Shown here: one piece after another, positions 16,730-26,028 of the stretch
How positions within the stretch are numbered: the first letter of the stretch is position 1
Layout: each line of letters opens with the position of its first letter
Translations under genes and position numbers: made by a program
The notes under the pieces: model-generated
Database searches by the model: none
Seen by the model: the letters and a program-made list of their open reading frames with translations, nothing else
What the model was told of the DNA's origin: nothing
Origin: JAJXXT01 sp963764465
GTDB taxonomy: Bacteria; Pseudomonadota; Alphaproteobacteria; Acetobacterales; Acetobacteraceae
Length of the DNA: 64,000 nt
NCBI GenBank assembly: GCA_963764465.1
Contig: CAVXSO010000006.1
Coordinates: 62,001-126,000, forward strand
Direction of reading: 5' to 3'

Positions 16730-17659
16730 TCAGCCCTGCTTAGCCGCCGCGCGCCGCTGACGGTAGACGTCGAGGTGCGTGTAGGCGGCGGCGAGCAGCG
16801 GGGCGGGGTGGCCGGCGGCGCGGGCACGCTTGAGCATGTCGCCCACCACGTGGTCCGCCTCCACCTCCAGCCCCTGGTCGAGGTCGCGCGCCATGGAGGC
16901 GGCCATCGCGGAGGCGCGGTCGGTGAGCTGCTTTTTCGTGAACTCCCGGTGCGCCTCGCGCGGCGCGTGCCCGGCCGCCGTCGCCGCCGCGGTGCACTCG
17001 TCGCGCATCGCCAGCATCAGCTCCTCGCCGTAGGGGGAGCTGGCGATGGGCCCGACGGGGCCGCGCATCAGGCAGGTCATCGCCGCGATGGAGCAGAGGA
17101 AGACCCATTTCTCCCACATGTCCTGCAGGATGGTCTCGGACGCCCGCGCCTCGATGCCGGAGGGGGCGATCGCCGCCTGGAAATCCGCGACCGCCTGGCG
17201 CTGCGCATCCGTCCGCGCGCCGTGGATCAGTGTCTGCGCGCGGTTGAGGTGGCGGATGGTGCCGTCCGCGTCCATCGTGACGCCGATGACGGCGACGCCG
17301 CCGGCGACATGGTCCGCGCCGAACGCCGCGTCCAGCCGATCGAGATGCGCCATGCCGTTCAGCATCGGGACAACGAGCGCCCCCTGCGCGGCGGGCTGGA
17401 TCGAGGCGATGGCGTCGTCGAGGTCATAGGCCTTGCAGGAGAGCAGGACGGCGCCGTAGCCGCTGCCCGGTGCCTCCTTCGTCACGGTCTTCACCGGCAC
17501 GGCGAGGTCGCCGAGCGGGCTCTTCACCACCAGCCCGTTGGCCGCGAGCTGGGCGGCGCGGCGCGGGCGGACCAGGAACGTCACATCCGCCCCCGCCGCC
17601 GCGAGGCGCGCGCCGAAATACCCGCCGATACCCCCGGCGCCGAGAACGAGAATCCGCAT
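16730..17659 (-). CDS. Ketopantoate reductase family protein (PanE/ApbA-like)
   Basis: 309 aa NADPH-dependent 2-dehydropantoate 2-reductase family. N-terminal Rossmann motif MRILVLGAGGIGGYFGARLA, conserved LLSCKAYDLDDAI, VPMLNGMAHLDRL, and the C-terminal helical domain with catalytic Lys in DMWEKWVFLCSIAAMT. It could make pantoate for coenzyme A, but many genomes hold several paralogues acting on other 2-oxo acids, so panE is not assigned. The ATG at 17659 is fixed by the Rossmann motif at residue 1. Divergent from rpiB. Confidence 0.85.
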   Translation of the reverse strand: MRILVLGAGGIGGYFGARLAAAGADVTFLVRPRRAAQLAANGLVVKSPLGDLAVPVKTVTKEAPGSGYGAVLLSCKAYDLDDAIASIQPAAQGALVVPMLNGMAHLDRLDAAFGADHVAGGVAVIGVTMDADGTIRHLNRAQTLIHGARTDAQRQAVADFQAAIAPSGIEARASETILQDMWEKWVFLCSIAAMTCLMRGPVGPIASSPYGEELMLAMRDECTAAATAAGHAPREAHREFTKKQLTDRASAMAASMARDLDQGLEVEADHVVGDMLKRARAAGHPAPLLAAAYTHLDVYRQRRAAAKQG

Positions 17660-17818
17660 CCACCAACCCCCCAAAGCGCGACATGTGTGCCGCAACGGGC
17701 GCGGCCGGCTGAAAGTGGACGCGGCGGCCGGTGCAGGCAAGCGGGGGGCGGCGCGAGCAGGCCGGGCAGCAGCCCAGCGCATTTCATCTTGCGGCGGCGC
17801 CGTGATAGAGGGCGGCAG

Positions 17819-18274
17819 ATGCTCCAGCCACAATCCCTTGTAGCCACGATTGCCATCGGCGCCGACCATGGCGGCCTGCCGCTCAAGACCGTGCTCGCCG
17901 CCCGCCTGCGCGAGGCCGGCGTCGCGGTGCAGGATCTCGGCACGGACAGCCCCGCCTCCGTGGACTACCCGGATTTCGCCCACGCGGTCTGCCGCGCCGT
18001 GATCGAGGGCCGGGCCGGGCGCGGCATCCTGGTCTGCGGCACCGGCATCGGCATGTCCATCGCCGCCAACCGGCATGCGGCTATACGCTGCGTGCTGGCG
18101 CACGACGTCACCACCGCCCGCCTCGGCCGCGAGCACAACGACGGCAACGTGCTCGCCCTTGGCGCGCGCATCCTCGGCGAGGAGCTGGCCTGGGACATCG
18201 TCACCACCTTCCTCGCCACCGAATTCGATGGCGGCCGCCATGTCCGCCGCCTCGCCAAGCTCACGCCGGTCTGA
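17819..18274 (+). CDS. rpiB: Ribose-5-phosphate isomerase B
   Basis: 151 aa. Interconverts ribose-5-phosphate and ribulose-5-phosphate, the substrate of the riboflavin branch further along this operon. Motifs: IGADHGGLPLK, the active-site loop VCGTGIGMSIAANR with catalytic Cys, and GREHNDGNVLALGARIL. The ATG is preceded by GAGGGCGG. First gene of a run continuing through glyA and nrdR to thiL. The rpiB-glyA-nrdR order recurs in alphaproteobacteria. Confidence 0.93.
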   Translation: MLQPQSLVATIAIGADHGGLPLKTVLAARLREAGVAVQDLGTDSPASVDYPDFAHAVCRAVIEGRAGRGILVCGTGIGMSIAANRHAAIRCVLAHDVTTARLGREHNDGNVLALGARILGEELAWDIVTTFLATEFDGGRHVRRLAKLTPV

Positions 18275-18287
18275 TGGAAAGAGAGCC

Positions 18288-19595
18288 ATGAACGACATCG
18301 CATCCTTCGTCGGCCCCGGGTTCTTCACCGCCCCGCTCGCCGAGACGGACCCCGAGCTTGCCGCCGCCATCGGACGCGAACTGGTGCGCCAGCAGGACGG
18401 GATCGAGCTGATCGCCTCCGAAAACATCGTCTCCGCCGCGGTGATGGAGGCGCAGGGCTCGGTGCTGACCAACAAATACGCCGAGGGCTATCCCGGCCGG
18501 CGCTACTACGGCGGCTGCGTCGAGGTGGATGTGGCGGAGACGCTGGCGATCGAGCGCGCGAAGCAGCTCTTCGGCTGCGCCTTCGCCAATGTGCAGCCGC
18601 ATTCGGGTGCGCAGGCGAACCAGGCGGTGTTCCTCGCCCTCATCAAGCCCGGCGACACCATCCTCGGCATGTCGCTCGCCGCCGGCGGGCACCTCACGCA
18701 TGGCGCCGCACCCAACCTCTCGGGCAAATGGTTCCACGCCGTGCAGTACGGCGTCCGCCGCGAGGACGGGCTGCTCGACTACGAGGAGCTGGAGCGGCTC
18801 GCGCACGCCGAGAAGCCGAAGCTCATCATCGCCGGCGGCTCGGCCTATCCGCGCTTCATCGACTTCCCGCGCATCCGCGCCGTGGCGGACGCGGTGGGCG
18901 CCTATCTCATGGTGGACATGGCGCATTTCGCGGGCCTGGTCGCCGCCGGCGTGTTCCCGAGCCCGCTGCCGCACGCGCATGTGGTGACGACGACCACGCA
19001 CAAGACCCTGCGCGGCCCGCGCGGCGGCATGATCCTCGCCAACGACCCGGAGCTGGGCAGGAAGATCAACTCCGCGGTCTTCCCCGGCCTGCAGGGCGGG
19101 CCGCTGATGCATGTCATCGCCGGCAAGGCCGCGGCGTTCGGGGAGGCGCTGAAGCCGGAGTTCGCCGCCTACCAGCGCCAGGTCGCGGCCAACGCGAAGA
19201 CGCTCGCGGCCACGCTGGTGGAGCAGGGGCTCGCCATCGTCACCGGCGGCACCGACAGCCACCTGATGCTGGTCGACCTGCGCCCCAAGCGCACCACCGG
19301 CAAGGCGGCGGAGGCGAGCCTGGAGCGCGCCCATATCACCGCCAACAAGAACGCGATTCCGTTCGACCCGGAAAAACCCGCCGTCACCTCCGGCATCCGC
19401 CTCGGCACGCCGGCGGCGACCACGCGCGGCTTCGGGGAGGCGGAGTTCCGCGAGGTCGGCCGGATGATCGGCGAGGTGCTGGACGGGCTCGCGAAATCCA
19501 ACGACGGAACGAACGCCGCCGCCGAAGCCGCGGTCGGCGCGCGGGTGAAGGCGCTGTGCGCCCGCTTCCCCATCTATCCCAACCGGAGGGCCTGA
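18288..19595 (+). CDS. glyA: Serine hydroxymethyltransferase
   Basis: 435 aa PLP enzyme exchanging serine and glycine with tetrahydrofolate as one-carbon carrier. Seen: IELIASENIVSAAVM, NKYAEGYPGRRYYGGC, PHSGAQANQAVF, PLP-binding DMAHFAGLVAAG and the Schiff-base Lys in TTTTHKTLRGPRGG. Length and start fit the family; GAAAGAGAGCC precedes the ATG. It lies 13 bp after rpiB and 3 bp before nrdR. Confidence 0.97.
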   Translation: MNDIASFVGPGFFTAPLAETDPELAAAIGRELVRQQDGIELIASENIVSAAVMEAQGSVLTNKYAEGYPGRRYYGGCVEVDVAETLAIERAKQLFGCAFANVQPHSGAQANQAVFLALIKPGDTILGMSLAAGGHLTHGAAPNLSGKWFHAVQYGVRREDGLLDYEELERLAHAEKPKLIIAGGSAYPRFIDFPRIRAVADAVGAYLMVDMAHFAGLVAAGVFPSPLPHAHVVTTTTHKTLRGPRGGMILANDPELGRKINSAVFPGLQGGPLMHVIAGKAAAFGEALKPEFAAYQRQVAANAKTLAATLVEQGLAIVTGGTDSHLMLVDLRPKRTTGKAAEASLERAHITANKNAIPFDPEKPAVTSGIRLGTPAATTRGFGEAEFREVGRMIGEVLDGLAKSNDGTNAAAEAAVGARVKALCARFPIYPNRRA

Positions 19596-19598
19596 CGC

Positions 19599-20069
19599 AT
19601 GCGCTGCCCGTTCTGCGGCCAGGATGACAGCCAGGTGAAGGACAGCCGTCCGACCGACGACGGGTTGGCGATCCGCCGCCGCCGCGCCTGCGCCGGCTGC
19701 GGCCAGCGCTTCACCACCATCGAGCGCGTGCAGCTGCGCGAGCTCACGGTCATCAAGTCCGACCAGCGGCGCGTGCCGTTCGACCGCGACAAGCTGCTGC
19801 GCTCCATCCGCACCGCGACCCGCAAGCGCCCGGTGCCGGAGGAGCGGATCGAGCGCATCGTCAACGGCATCGTCCGCCAGCTGGAATCCTCGGGCGAGTC
19901 GGAAATCCCGTCCAAGCACATCGGCGAGATGGTGATGGACGCGCTGAAGCTGGTGGACGCGGTGGCCTATGTCCGTTTCGCCTCCGTCTATCGCAATTTC
20001 CGCGAGACCAAGGATTTCGAGGCCTTCATCGGCGGCATCTCGGACGCCATATCCGCGGGCGATGAGTGA
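19599..20069 (+). CDS. nrdR: Transcriptional repressor NrdR
   Basis: 156 aa. N-terminal zinc ribbon with Cys3/Cys6 and Cys31/Cys34, then an ATP-cone domain beginning VIKSDQRRVPFDRDKLLRSI. NrdR senses ATP/dATP and represses ribonucleotide reductase genes through NrdR boxes elsewhere in the genome. Three bases separate it from glyA, and it overlaps the ribD start by 8 bp. The placement between glyA and the rib genes is conserved. Confidence 0.97.
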   Translation: MRCPFCGQDDSQVKDSRPTDDGLAIRRRRACAGCGQRFTTIERVQLRELTVIKSDQRRVPFDRDKLLRSIRTATRKRPVPEERIERIVNGIVRQLESSGESEIPSKHIGEMVMDALKLVDAVAYVRFASVYRNFRETKDFEAFIGGISDAISAGDE

Positions 20070-21156
20070 TGTCGCCCATATGCGCGCGGCCCTGGGGCTG
20101 GCGCGGCGCGGCCTTGGCCAAACGGCGCCGAACCCGCCGGTCGGCTGCGTCATCGTGCGTGACGGGCGCGTCGTCGCCCGCGCGGTGACGGCGCCTGGCG
20201 GGCGCCCGCACGCGGAGGCGCTGGCGCTGGCCGCGGCCGGAGAAGCGGCGCGCGGGGCGACCGCCTATGTCACGCTCGAGCCCTGCAACCACCACGGCAG
20301 GACGCCGCCCTGCGCGGAGGCGCTGATCACGGCCGGCGTTGCCCGCGTGGTGATCGCCGTGCGCGACCCGGATCCGCGCGTCGACGGCGCCGGCATCGCG
20401 CGCCTGCGCGCGGCCGGCATCGTGGTGGAGGAAGGGCTGCTGGGGGCCGAGGCGGCGGCGCTCAACGAAGGCTTCTTCAGCACGCTCGCGCGCGGCCGGC
20501 CGATGGTGACACTCAAGCTCGCGACGACGCTCGACGGGCGCATCGCGACCCGCGCCGGCGAGAGCCGCTGGATCACCGGCGAGGCGGCGCGCCGGGCGGC
20601 GCACCTGTTGCGATACCGGCACGACGCCGTGATGATCGGCGTCGGCACCGCGCTCGCGGACAACCCGGAGCTCACCTGCCGCCTGCCGGGCATCGTGCAG
20701 CCGGCGAAGGTGCGCGTCGTCGTGGACAGCCGCCTGCGGACGCCGCTGACGGCGCGGCTGCTGGCGACCGCCTCGAAAGTGCCCACCTGGTTCGTCGCCC
20801 GCGACGACGTGGACGCCGCGCGCCGCCGCGCGGTGGAGCAGGCCGGCGCCGTGGTGCTTTCCGTTCCCGGCAGCGATGCCGGCCTCGATGTCGCGGCGGG
20901 GCTGGAGGCGCTGGCGGAACGCGGCGTCACGCGCGTGCTGGCGGAGGGTGGCGCGAGGCTCGCCGCCGGCCTGCTGCGCGCGGGGCTGGTGGACCGGCTC
21001 GCCTGGTTCCACGCGCCCACCGTCATGGGCGCGGAGGGCTATCCGGCCGCGGCACCGCTCGGCACCGAGCTGCTCGCCGCCATGCCGCGCTTCACCCGCG
21101 AGCGCGCGGCACCGCTCGGCGCCGACATGCTCACCGAGTTCAGACGGGCGGCCTGA
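20062..21156 (+). CDS. ribD: Bifunctional riboflavin deaminase/reductase RibD
   Basis: 364 aa. N-terminal CMP/dCMP-type deaminase domain with zinc ligands His50 (GRPHAEALAL), Cys75 and Cys84 (EPCNHHGRTPPC); C-terminal reductase domain from about residue 150 (PMVTLKLATTLDGRIA, LLRYRHDAVMIGVGTALADNP). It carries out the second and third steps from GTP to riboflavin. The start ATG lies inside the nrdR end, and the stop overlaps the ribE ATG by one base. The translated block ribD-ribE-ribBX-ribH is continuous. Confidence 0.95.
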   Translation: MSDVAHMRAALGLARRGLGQTAPNPPVGCVIVRDGRVVARAVTAPGGRPHAEALALAAAGEAARGATAYVTLEPCNHHGRTPPCAEALITAGVARVVIAVRDPDPRVDGAGIARLRAAGIVVEEGLLGAEAAALNEGFFSTLARGRPMVTLKLATTLDGRIATRAGESRWITGEAARRAAHLLRYRHDAVMIGVGTALADNPELTCRLPGIVQPAKVRVVVDSRLRTPLTARLLATASKVPTWFVARDDVDAARRRAVEQAGAVVLSVPGSDAGLDVAAGLEALAERGVTRVLAEGGARLAAGLLRAGLVDRLAWFHAPTVMGAEGYPAAAPLGTELLAAMPRFTRERAAPLGADMLTEFRRAA

Positions 21157-21782
21157 TGTTCACCGGCATCATCACCGCGCTCGGCACCGTGCGCGCGCTG
21201 ACGCCGATTGGCGGCGGGCACGACATGCGCGTCGAGATCGCCGCACCCGGGGAATGGATCGGCGGGCAGGATGTCCCGATGATCCCGCTCGGCGCCTCCA
21301 TCGCCTGCTCCGGCTGCTGCCTTACGGCGATCGCGGTGGACGCCTCGGGCTTCGCGGCCGAGGTCTCGGGCGAGACGCTCTCGCGCACCACCCTCGGCAC
21401 CTGGCGCGTCGGCACGCGCGTCAACCTGGAGCGTTCGTTGAAGCTCGGCGACGAGATGGGCGGGCATATCGTCTCCGGTCACGTGGACGGCGTGGGCGAG
21501 GCCATCGAGGCAGTGCCGGACGAGGGCTCGACGCGCTGGCGGTTCCGCGTGGCGCCCGGGCTCGCGAGGCTGATCGCGGTGAAGGGCAGCGTCGCGGTGG
21601 ACGGCGTCTCGCTCACCGTCAATGCCGCGAACGACGATGGTTTCGCCGTCAACATCATTCCGCACACGGCATCCGTCACCGGCTTTGCCACGCTGCGGCC
21701 GGGCGACAGGGTGAACATCGAAATCGACATGCTGGCGCGCTACGTCGCCCGCCTCGTCGGACCCAGCCTGATCGGACAATGA
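21156..21782 (+). CDS. ribE: Riboflavin synthase alpha subunit
   Basis: 208 aa. Dismutates 6,7-dimethyl-8-ribityllumazine to riboflavin. Two tandem lumazine-binding repeats: MFTGIITALGTVRALTP and, from about residue 110, GHIVSGHVDGVGEAIE. The conserved ACSGCCLTAI segment of the first repeat, which holds the active-site Ser/Cys region in homologues, is present. Its ATG shares a base with the ribD stop. Length is normal. Confidence 0.95.
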   Translation: MFTGIITALGTVRALTPIGGGHDMRVEIAAPGEWIGGQDVPMIPLGASIACSGCCLTAIAVDASGFAAEVSGETLSRTTLGTWRVGTRVNLERSLKLGDEMGGHIVSGHVDGVGEAIEAVPDEGSTRWRFRVAPGLARLIAVKGSVAVDGVSLTVNAANDDGFAVNIIPHTASVTGFATLRPGDRVNIEIDMLARYVARLVGPSLIGQ

Positions 21783-21789
21783 GGCAGAC

Positions 21790-22911
<1,122 letters not shown>

Positions 22912-22921
22912 GGACGGGACA

Positions 22922-23404
22922 ATGAGCACGAAGGACGCGCCGCTGCCAAAGGCGCCAAAGGTTGTGGGCGCGCTGCCGTGCGTGCTGGTGGTGCGCGCGC
23001 CCTACTACGCTGCCGTCGTGGACGGGTTGCGTGACGGCGCGCTGCGCATCCTCGCCGAGGCGGGCGCGGAAGCCGAGGTGCTCGACGTCGCGGGCGCGCT
23101 GGAGCTGGCCTCCGCCATCCAGTTCGCGGTTCGGGGCCGGCGGCGCTTCGACGCCTATGTCGCCCTCGGCTGCGTGGTGAAGGGCGAGACCGACCACTAC
23201 GAGCATGTCTGCCGCGAGGCGACGAGCGCGCTGACGCGCGTGGCGCTCGACCACTCGTTGTGCCTTGGCAACGGCCTGCTCACCGTCGCCGCCGAGGCGC
23301 AGGCGCTGGCCCGCTCGGGTGCCGACGGCCACAACAAGGGCGCGGAGGCCGCGGTTGCGGCGCTGCGCCAGCTCGCCATAGCGCGCCTGCTGGGGGCCGC
23401 ATGA
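22922..23404 (+). CDS. ribH: 6,7-dimethyl-8-ribityllumazine synthase
   Basis: 160 aa. Joins the DHBP product with the pyrimidine to form the lumazine precursor of riboflavin. Seen: VLDVAGALELASAIQ, GCVVKGETDHYEHVCREA (with the conserved GET/H region) and GNGLLTVAAEAQALAR. The ATG lies 10 bp after ribB, and the stop overlaps the nusB start as ATGA. The N-terminal 15 residues are variable. All riboflavin enzymes except GTP cyclohydrolase II are thus in this cluster. Confidence 0.94.
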   Translation: MSTKDAPLPKAPKVVGALPCVLVVRAPYYAAVVDGLRDGALRILAEAGAEAEVLDVAGALELASAIQFAVRGRRRFDAYVALGCVVKGETDHYEHVCREATSALTRVALDHSLCLGNGLLTVAAEAQALARSGADGHNKGAEAAVAALRQLAIARLLGAA

Positions 23405-23901
23405 GCGGCGCCGCCGAAACGCGGGGCGCGCGACCGCGGCGGCGCACGGCGGCGCGCGCGGCGGCGGTGCAGGCGCTGTACCAGAGCGAGCATGCCGCCA
23501 TCTCCGCCGAGACCGTGATCGACGAGTTCATCCGCCATCGCCTGGGCTCGCCGCCCGGCACCGGCGGGTTCGAGGAAGGGCGCGTGCCGGACGCGGACGT
23601 GCCGCTGTTCGCGCGCATCGTCCGCCTGGCCGCGACGCACGGCGACACGCTCGACACCATGATCGCCGCCAACCTCGCCGCGGACTGGCCGCTGGCCCGG
23701 CTCGACCCGGTGCTGCGCGCGGTGCTGCGCGCGGGCGCGGCGGAGCTGCACGACGGCACCGGCGCGCCGGCCAAGGTCGTCATCAACGAATACCTCGACG
23801 TCGCGCACGGGTTCCTCGCCGGCGACGAGCCGGGCGTGGCCAACGCGGTGCTGGAAAAGCTCGCCCGGCTGCTGCGCCCCGACGAATTCGCCGCCGGCTG
23901 A
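23401..23901 (+). CDS. nusB: Transcription antitermination factor NusB
   Basis: 166 aa, basic N-terminus (RPRRRTAARAAAVQALYQSE), then the helical NusB fold ending ARLDPVLRAVLRAGAAEL...KVVINEYLDVAHGF. With NusE it binds boxA of nascent rRNA and supports antitermination. ribH-nusB-thiL is a widely conserved order. The ATG overlaps the ribH stop. An inserted Gly/Glu-rich loop (residues about 52-62) is typical of alphaproteobacteria. Confidence 0.93.
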   Translation: MSGAAETRGARPRRRTAARAAAVQALYQSEHAAISAETVIDEFIRHRLGSPPGTGGFEEGRVPDADVPLFARIVRLAATHGDTLDTMIAANLAADWPLARLDPVLRAVLRAGAAELHDGTGAPAKVVINEYLDVAHGFLAGDEPGVANAVLEKLARLLRPDEFAAG

Positions 23902-23906
23902 ACCCG

Positions 23907-24872
23907 GTGGAACCGCCGCCGCTCGAATTCCAGCGCATCGCGCGGCATTTCGCGCCGCTCGCGGGCGAGGGCGCGCTCGGCCTCACCGACGACGCGGCGG
24001 TGCTGTCCTCCATCCCCGGCAAGCTCGTGCTTTCCGCCGACGCGATGGTGGAGGGCGTGCACTTCCCCGTCGGCGAGGCCGCGGACCTGGTCGCGCGCAA
24101 GCTGCTGCGCACCAACCTTTCGGATCTCGCGGCCATGGGCGCGCTGCCGCTCGGCTACCTGCTCACCATCGCGGTGCCACGCACGACGCCGGAGGCCTGG
24201 TTCGAGGCCTTCGCCGCCGGGCTCGCCGCGGACCAGGCGGAGTTCGGCCTCAAGCTGCTGGGCGGCGATTCCACCTCCACGCCCGGGCCCGTCACCGTCT
24301 CGCTCACCATCCTCGGCACGGCGCACGCGGTGCTGCGGCGGACGGGCGCGCGCGCGGGCGACGATATCTGGGTTTCCGGCACGATCGGCGACGCGGCGCT
24401 CGGGCTGCTGGCGCTGAACGGCGAGGTGGCAGACCCCGACGGCTTCCTGGTGGACCGGTACCGGCTGCCGCAGCCACGGCTGGAGCTCGGGCGGCGGCTG
24501 GTCGGCATCGCGCATGCCGCCATGGATGTCTCGGACGGGCTGGTGCAGGACCTCGGCCATCTGTGCCGCGCCGCCGGCCTCGGCGCCGTGGTCGAGGCAC
24601 ATCTGGTTCCCGCCTCGGTGGCGGCGCGCGCGGCGGGGCCGGGCCATCTCGCGCGCCGGCTGACCGGCGGGGACGATTACGAACTGCTGTTCGCCGCCGC
24701 CCCTTCCGCCGCCAGCGCGGTGCGGGCGGCGGCGGCCGCTTGCGGCACACCGGTCATGCGCGTCGGGCACTTCCGCGACACGCCGGCAAATGTGACGGTG
24801 CTCGACGAACGGGGCAGCGAGATCGCCCTCGCACGGGGAGGGTGGAGTCATTTCGACGCGGCTGAACCGTAA
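23907..24872 (+). CDS. thiL: Thiamine-monophosphate kinase
   Basis: 321 aa from GTG, 5 bp after the nusB stop. Phosphorylates TMP to thiamine diphosphate. PurM-like ATP-binding fold: LTDDAAVLSSIPGKLVLSAD, VEGVHFP, NLSDLAAMGALP, LLGGDSTSTPG, MDVSDGLVQDLGHLC and GDDYELLF, all ThiL hallmarks binding Mg-ATP. Its 3' end overlaps the probable 5' end of the MFS gene. Cotranscription with rib/nus genes is usual. Confidence 0.95.
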   Translation: MEPPPLEFQRIARHFAPLAGEGALGLTDDAAVLSSIPGKLVLSADAMVEGVHFPVGEAADLVARKLLRTNLSDLAAMGALPLGYLLTIAVPRTTPEAWFEAFAAGLAADQAEFGLKLLGGDSTSTPGPVTVSLTILGTAHAVLRRTGARAGDDIWVSGTIGDAALGLLALNGEVADPDGFLVDRYRLPQPRLELGRRLVGIAHAAMDVSDGLVQDLGHLCRAAGLGAVVEAHLVPASVAARAAGPGHLARRLTGGDDYELLFAAAPSAASAVRAAAAACGTPVMRVGHFRDTPANVTVLDERGSEIALARGGWSHFDAAEP

Positions 24873-26028
24873 CGTCTGGCTGCTGTTCGCCTGCCAGGCG
24901 CTGATCCAGTCCTCGGCGGTTGGCCAGGTCGCGATGAGCGTGCTGATCGGCCACGCCTATGCCGCCGACAAGACGCTGGCCACGCTGCCCTACGCGATCC
25001 AGATGCTCTCCAGCATGCTCGCCGCCCTGCCGGCCGGCTACATCTTCTCCCGCTTCGGGCGCAAGGCGGGGTTCCGCGCCGGCGCCGTCGCGGCGCTGGT
25101 CGCGGTGCTGGTCTTTGCCTACGGCGTCTGGACGCGCGACTTCTTCGTCTACTGCCTCGGCAGCATCCCGATGGGGATCGGCTTCGGCATCGGCCAGCAA
25201 TACCGCTTCGCCGCGGCCGAGGTGGCGTCGGCGGGGGCGCATGCGCGCGCCATCTCGCTGGTGATGGCGGGCGGCGTGATCGCGGCGATCGTGGGGCCCG
25301 AGATCGTCATCAACACCCAGCTGCTGCTGCCGCAGTCGCTGTTCCTCGCCACCTATCTCGTCCTGCTGCTGCCGCCGCTGTTCGTGCTCTTCGTGCTGCG
25401 CGTGGTGGACCTGCCGCCGCCCTCGCCGCGTGTCGCGGCACCCGTGCCGCTCGGCACCATCATCGCGCGGCCCACCTTCGTCACCGCCGCCATCGCCGGC
25501 CTCGTCGCGTATGGCTCGATGAACATCGTGATGGCATCGGTGCCGCTGCAGATGCAGTTGTGCGGCTTCTCCGTCGCGGCCAGCGTGCACGTGATCCAGC
25601 TGCACGCGATCGCGATGTACGCCCCGGGCTTCGTCACCGGGCGGGTGATCCAGCGCCTCGGCCACCATGTCTGCATCGCGATCGGCGGGTTGGTGACCAT
25701 CCTCTGCGCCGTGCTGTCGCTCACCTCGCCGACCTTCGCGCATTTCGCGCTGGCGCTGATGCTGCTGGGGCTGGGCTGGAACCTGATGTTCACCTCGTCC
25801 TCGGCGCTGCTGGCCACCGGCTTCGCCGCCGGCGAACGCGTGCGCGCGCAGTTGGCGAGCGACGTGATCGTGTTCGGCACGGTGGCGATGACGAGCCTTT
25901 CCTCCGGCGCCCTGTTCGCGAGCGTCGGCTGGGACGCGATCAACGCCACGGTGGTGCCGCCGGTGCTCGTGGCGCTGGCGCTTGCCGCCTGGCACCGCGC
26001 ACAGACGCGCCGCGTGGCTCTGGCGTGA
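24850..26028 (+). CDS. MFS transporter, start uncertain
   Basis: About 392 aa if begun at ATT 24850. Twelve-helix major facilitator: TM1 NVWLLFACQALIQSSAVG, a TM2-TM3 loop AGYIFSRFGRKAGF resembling MFS motif A, and a central loop near PPSPRVAAPVP. No ATG, GTG or TTG precedes TM1 in frame after the stop at 24793; the first ATG (24934) would cut TM1 in half. ATT 24850 sits behind GGAGGGTGGAGTC, a strong Shine-Dalgarno, so a rare start is likely. It overlaps thiL by 23 bp. Substrate unknown. The downstream acyltransferase overlaps its stop. Confidence 0.75.
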   Translation: MSTRLNRNVWLLFACQALIQSSAVGQVAMSVLIGHAYAADKTLATLPYAIQMLSSMLAALPAGYIFSRFGRKAGFRAGAVAALVAVLVFAYGVWTRDFFVYCLGSIPMGIGFGIGQQYRFAAAEVASAGAHARAISLVMAGGVIAAIVGPEIVINTQLLLPQSLFLATYLVLLLPPLFVLFVLRVVDLPPPSPRVAAPVPLGTIIARPTFVTAAIAGLVAYGSMNIVMASVPLQMQLCGFSVAASVHVIQLHAIAMYAPGFVTGRVIQRLGHHVCIAIGGLVTILCAVLSLTSPTFAHFALALMLLGLGWNLMFTSSSALLATGFAAGERVRAQLASDVIVFGTVAMTSLSSGALFASVGWDAINATVVPPVLVALALAAWHRAQTRRVALA

